Origin: a bacterium
GTDB lineage: Bacteria > Patescibacteria > Saccharimonadia > Saccharimonadales > UBA4665
Length of the DNA: 7,004 nucleotides
Direction: 5' to 3'
NCBI GenBank assembly: GCA_021778165.1
Contig: JAJYCU010000031.1
Location: 1 to 7,004, forward strand
Part shown: positions 5,859 through 7,004 of the stretch, piece after piece
How positions within the stretch are numbered: the first letter of the stretch is position 1
Layout: every line of letters begins with the position of its first letter
Position numbers and translations under genes: made by a program
The notes under the pieces: model-generated
What the model was told of the DNA's origin: nothing
Databases searched by the model: none
The model's input: only the letters and a program-made list of their open reading frames with translations

Positions 5859-7004
5859 ATGACAGATAAAAATGAACCTAGTAATTTAGAAGCTGAAGTA
5901 AGTCTACTTGGAGCTATTTTAATTGATCCAGATGCTATCGTAAAAATTGCCGATAAAATCTCTGAGAAAGATTTCTTTGATCCACGAAACAGAGCAATAT
6001 ATAAGTCAATGGCTAAACTTTATGACTCACATCAAGCGATTGATGTTTTGACTGTATCGAATCAATTGAAAAATTTCAAAGAACTAGAAGTTGCCGGAGG
6101 GCCTACTTATTTAACTGAAATTACAAATTTTGTTCCGACTGCATCGCACGTTGAAGAATACGCCAACATTGTCGTTCAAAAATCATTTAGACGTCGATTA
6201 ATATTAGCCTCTCATGAAATAAGTGAATTGGTTAAAGATGACACCAAAGACTTAAGTCAACTTATTGAAGAATCAGAAACTAAAATATTTGATGTTTCGC
6301 AAAATCAAATTAAACAGAATATCGTTTCACTTGAATCAATATTGGCTGAAAGCTTTGATAGATTAGATGAACTTCATAAAGATAAAAAGAAGATAAGAGG
6401 CATACCGACAGGCTTTACGGACTTAGACAATATGTTGGCTGGTTTCCAAAGGTCAGATTTATTAGTTTTAGCAGCACGACCATCTATGGGAAAAACCGCA
6501 CTGGCTTTAAACTTTGCACATAAAGTAGCCGTATCATCTCAAAAACCAGTATTAATTTTTTCTTTGGAAATGTCGAAAGAGCAACTTGTTGATAGATTAT
6601 TAGCTATGGAATCTGGTGTAAATGCTTTTAACCTTAGAACAGGCAATTTAACTGATGGTGATTTTGAAAAAATTGGTAATGCGCTTGGAACTTTAAGTGA
6701 AGCCCAAATATTCATCGATGACTCTCCAGGCATAACAATCAATGATTTAAGAACCAAAGCAAGACGTGAATCTCATAAAAGAGAAATAGGCTTAATAATT
6801 GTCGATTATCTACAATTAATGTCTGGTGCCAGGGCTAACAGTGACGGTAATCGAGTTCAAGAGATATCTGAAATTTCTAGAGGACTTAAAATTATAGCCA
6901 GAGAACTAAATGTTCCTGTTTTAGCTTTATCACAGTTAAGTAGATCGGTTGAAAGTAGATCGCCTCAAATTCCACAACTCGCTGATTTAAGAGAATCAGG
7001 TTCG
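5859..7004 (+). CDS. dnaB: Replicative DNA helicase DnaB (3' end beyond the window)
   Basis: The open frame codes for 382 residues without a stop and is cut by the window end; full DnaB proteins have about 440-470. DnaB is the hexameric ATP-driven helicase that unwinds the fork and recruits primase. The N-terminal domain (about 7-110) has the family pattern NLEAEVSLLGAILIDPDAI, DFFDPRNRAIYKSM and GGPTYLTEI. The linker helix leads to the RecA-like domain starting near GIPTGFTDLDNMLAGFQRSDL (about 184-204). Walker A is ARPSMGKTA (206-214), the FSLEMS segment follows, Walker B is IIVDYLQLM with Asp316, and LSQLSRSVE (357-365) carries the Gln sensor (Gln359). The last visible residues, ADLRESGS, precede the usual 'IEQDAD' region. 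AAGG at 5848-5851, overlapping the dnaX stop, supports the ATG at 5859. No cysteine and no intein is seen in the visible part. Confidence 0.96.
   Translation, partial: MTDKNEPSNLEAEVSLLGAILIDPDAIVKIADKISEKDFFDPRNRAIYKSMAKLYDSHQAIDVLTVSNQLKNFKELEVAGGPTYLTEITNFVPTASHVEEYANIVVQKSFRRRLILASHEISELVKDDTKDLSQLIEESETKIFDVSQNQIKQNIVSLESILAESFDRLDELHKDKKKIRGIPTGFTDLDNMLAGFQRSDLLVLAARPSMGKTALALNFAHKVAVSSQKPVLIFSLEMSKEQLVDRLLAMESGVNAFNLRTGNLTDGDFEKIGNALGTLSEAQIFIDDSPGITINDLRTKARRESHKREIGLIIVDYLQLMSGARANSDGNRVQEISEISRGLKIIARELNVPVLALSQLSRSVESRSPQIPQLADLRESGS

Noticed and set aside
6539..6757. Minus-strand frame of 72 codons
   Set aside because: It is antisense to the conserved RecA-like domain of dnaB and has no independent support.
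44..7004. Recoding of TGA as glycine, as in some Candidate Phyla Radiation groups
   Set aside because: No stop is TGA, but no in-frame TGA occurs in any conserved gene either, and glycines are encoded by GGN codons, so the standard code suffices.
1..7004. CRISPR arrays, tRNA or rRNA genes, insertion sequences, attachment sites, inteins
   Set aside because: No spaced direct repeats, tRNA-like folds, transposase frames or terminal repeats were seen, and the DnaB and DnaX frames run through their conserved motifs without insertion.

Overview
The window is AT-rich (roughly one third G+C by eye) and almost fully coding, with every supported gene on the + strand. It looks like a chromosomal segment of a small-genome bacterium of the Candidate Phyla Radiation (Patescibacteria), most probably a Saccharibacteria relative. 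The grounds are: a DnaX without the zinc module, a protein that resembles the long tandem-ThyX form I remember from this group, a short uncharacterised protein next to rplL of a kind I also associate with these phyla, and compact gene spacing. This lineage call is from memory of the families, not from a search. The standard genetic code fits: all six complete genes end in TAA or TAG, and no in-frame TGA is seen.

Layout. (1) 44-2552 is a two-gene nucleotide unit. A dCTP deaminase/dUTPase-family gene overlaps by 8 bases a 600-codon gene whose product reads as a thymidylate-kinase-like domain fused to two degenerate ThyX-like domains. The catalytic signatures of both enzyme types are eroded. (2) 2553-2745 holds a good sigma70-type promoter and a structured leader resembling the L10 autoregulatory leader. 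(3) 2746-3698 encodes the ribosomal stalk proteins L10 and L7/L12. (4) 3699-3821 holds nested inverted repeats overlapping a promoter-like element and a perfect DnaA-box sequence. (5) 3822-4337 encodes an uncharacterised 171-residue protein. (6) 4398-7004 encodes DnaX (clamp-loader subunit) and, 9 bases later, the replicative helicase DnaB, which runs off the window end.

How the genes fit together. The first unit belongs to the route dCTP to dUTP/dUMP to dTMP to dTDP, that is, DNA precursor supply. The last unit is replication-fork machinery. The stalk operon sits between them without its usual partners: no L11/L1 genes upstream and no rpoB downstream within the window. The main novelty candidates are the eroded kinase-ThyX fusion, the uncharacterised protein with its layered promoter region, and the zinc-less DnaX with an A7 slippage candidate.
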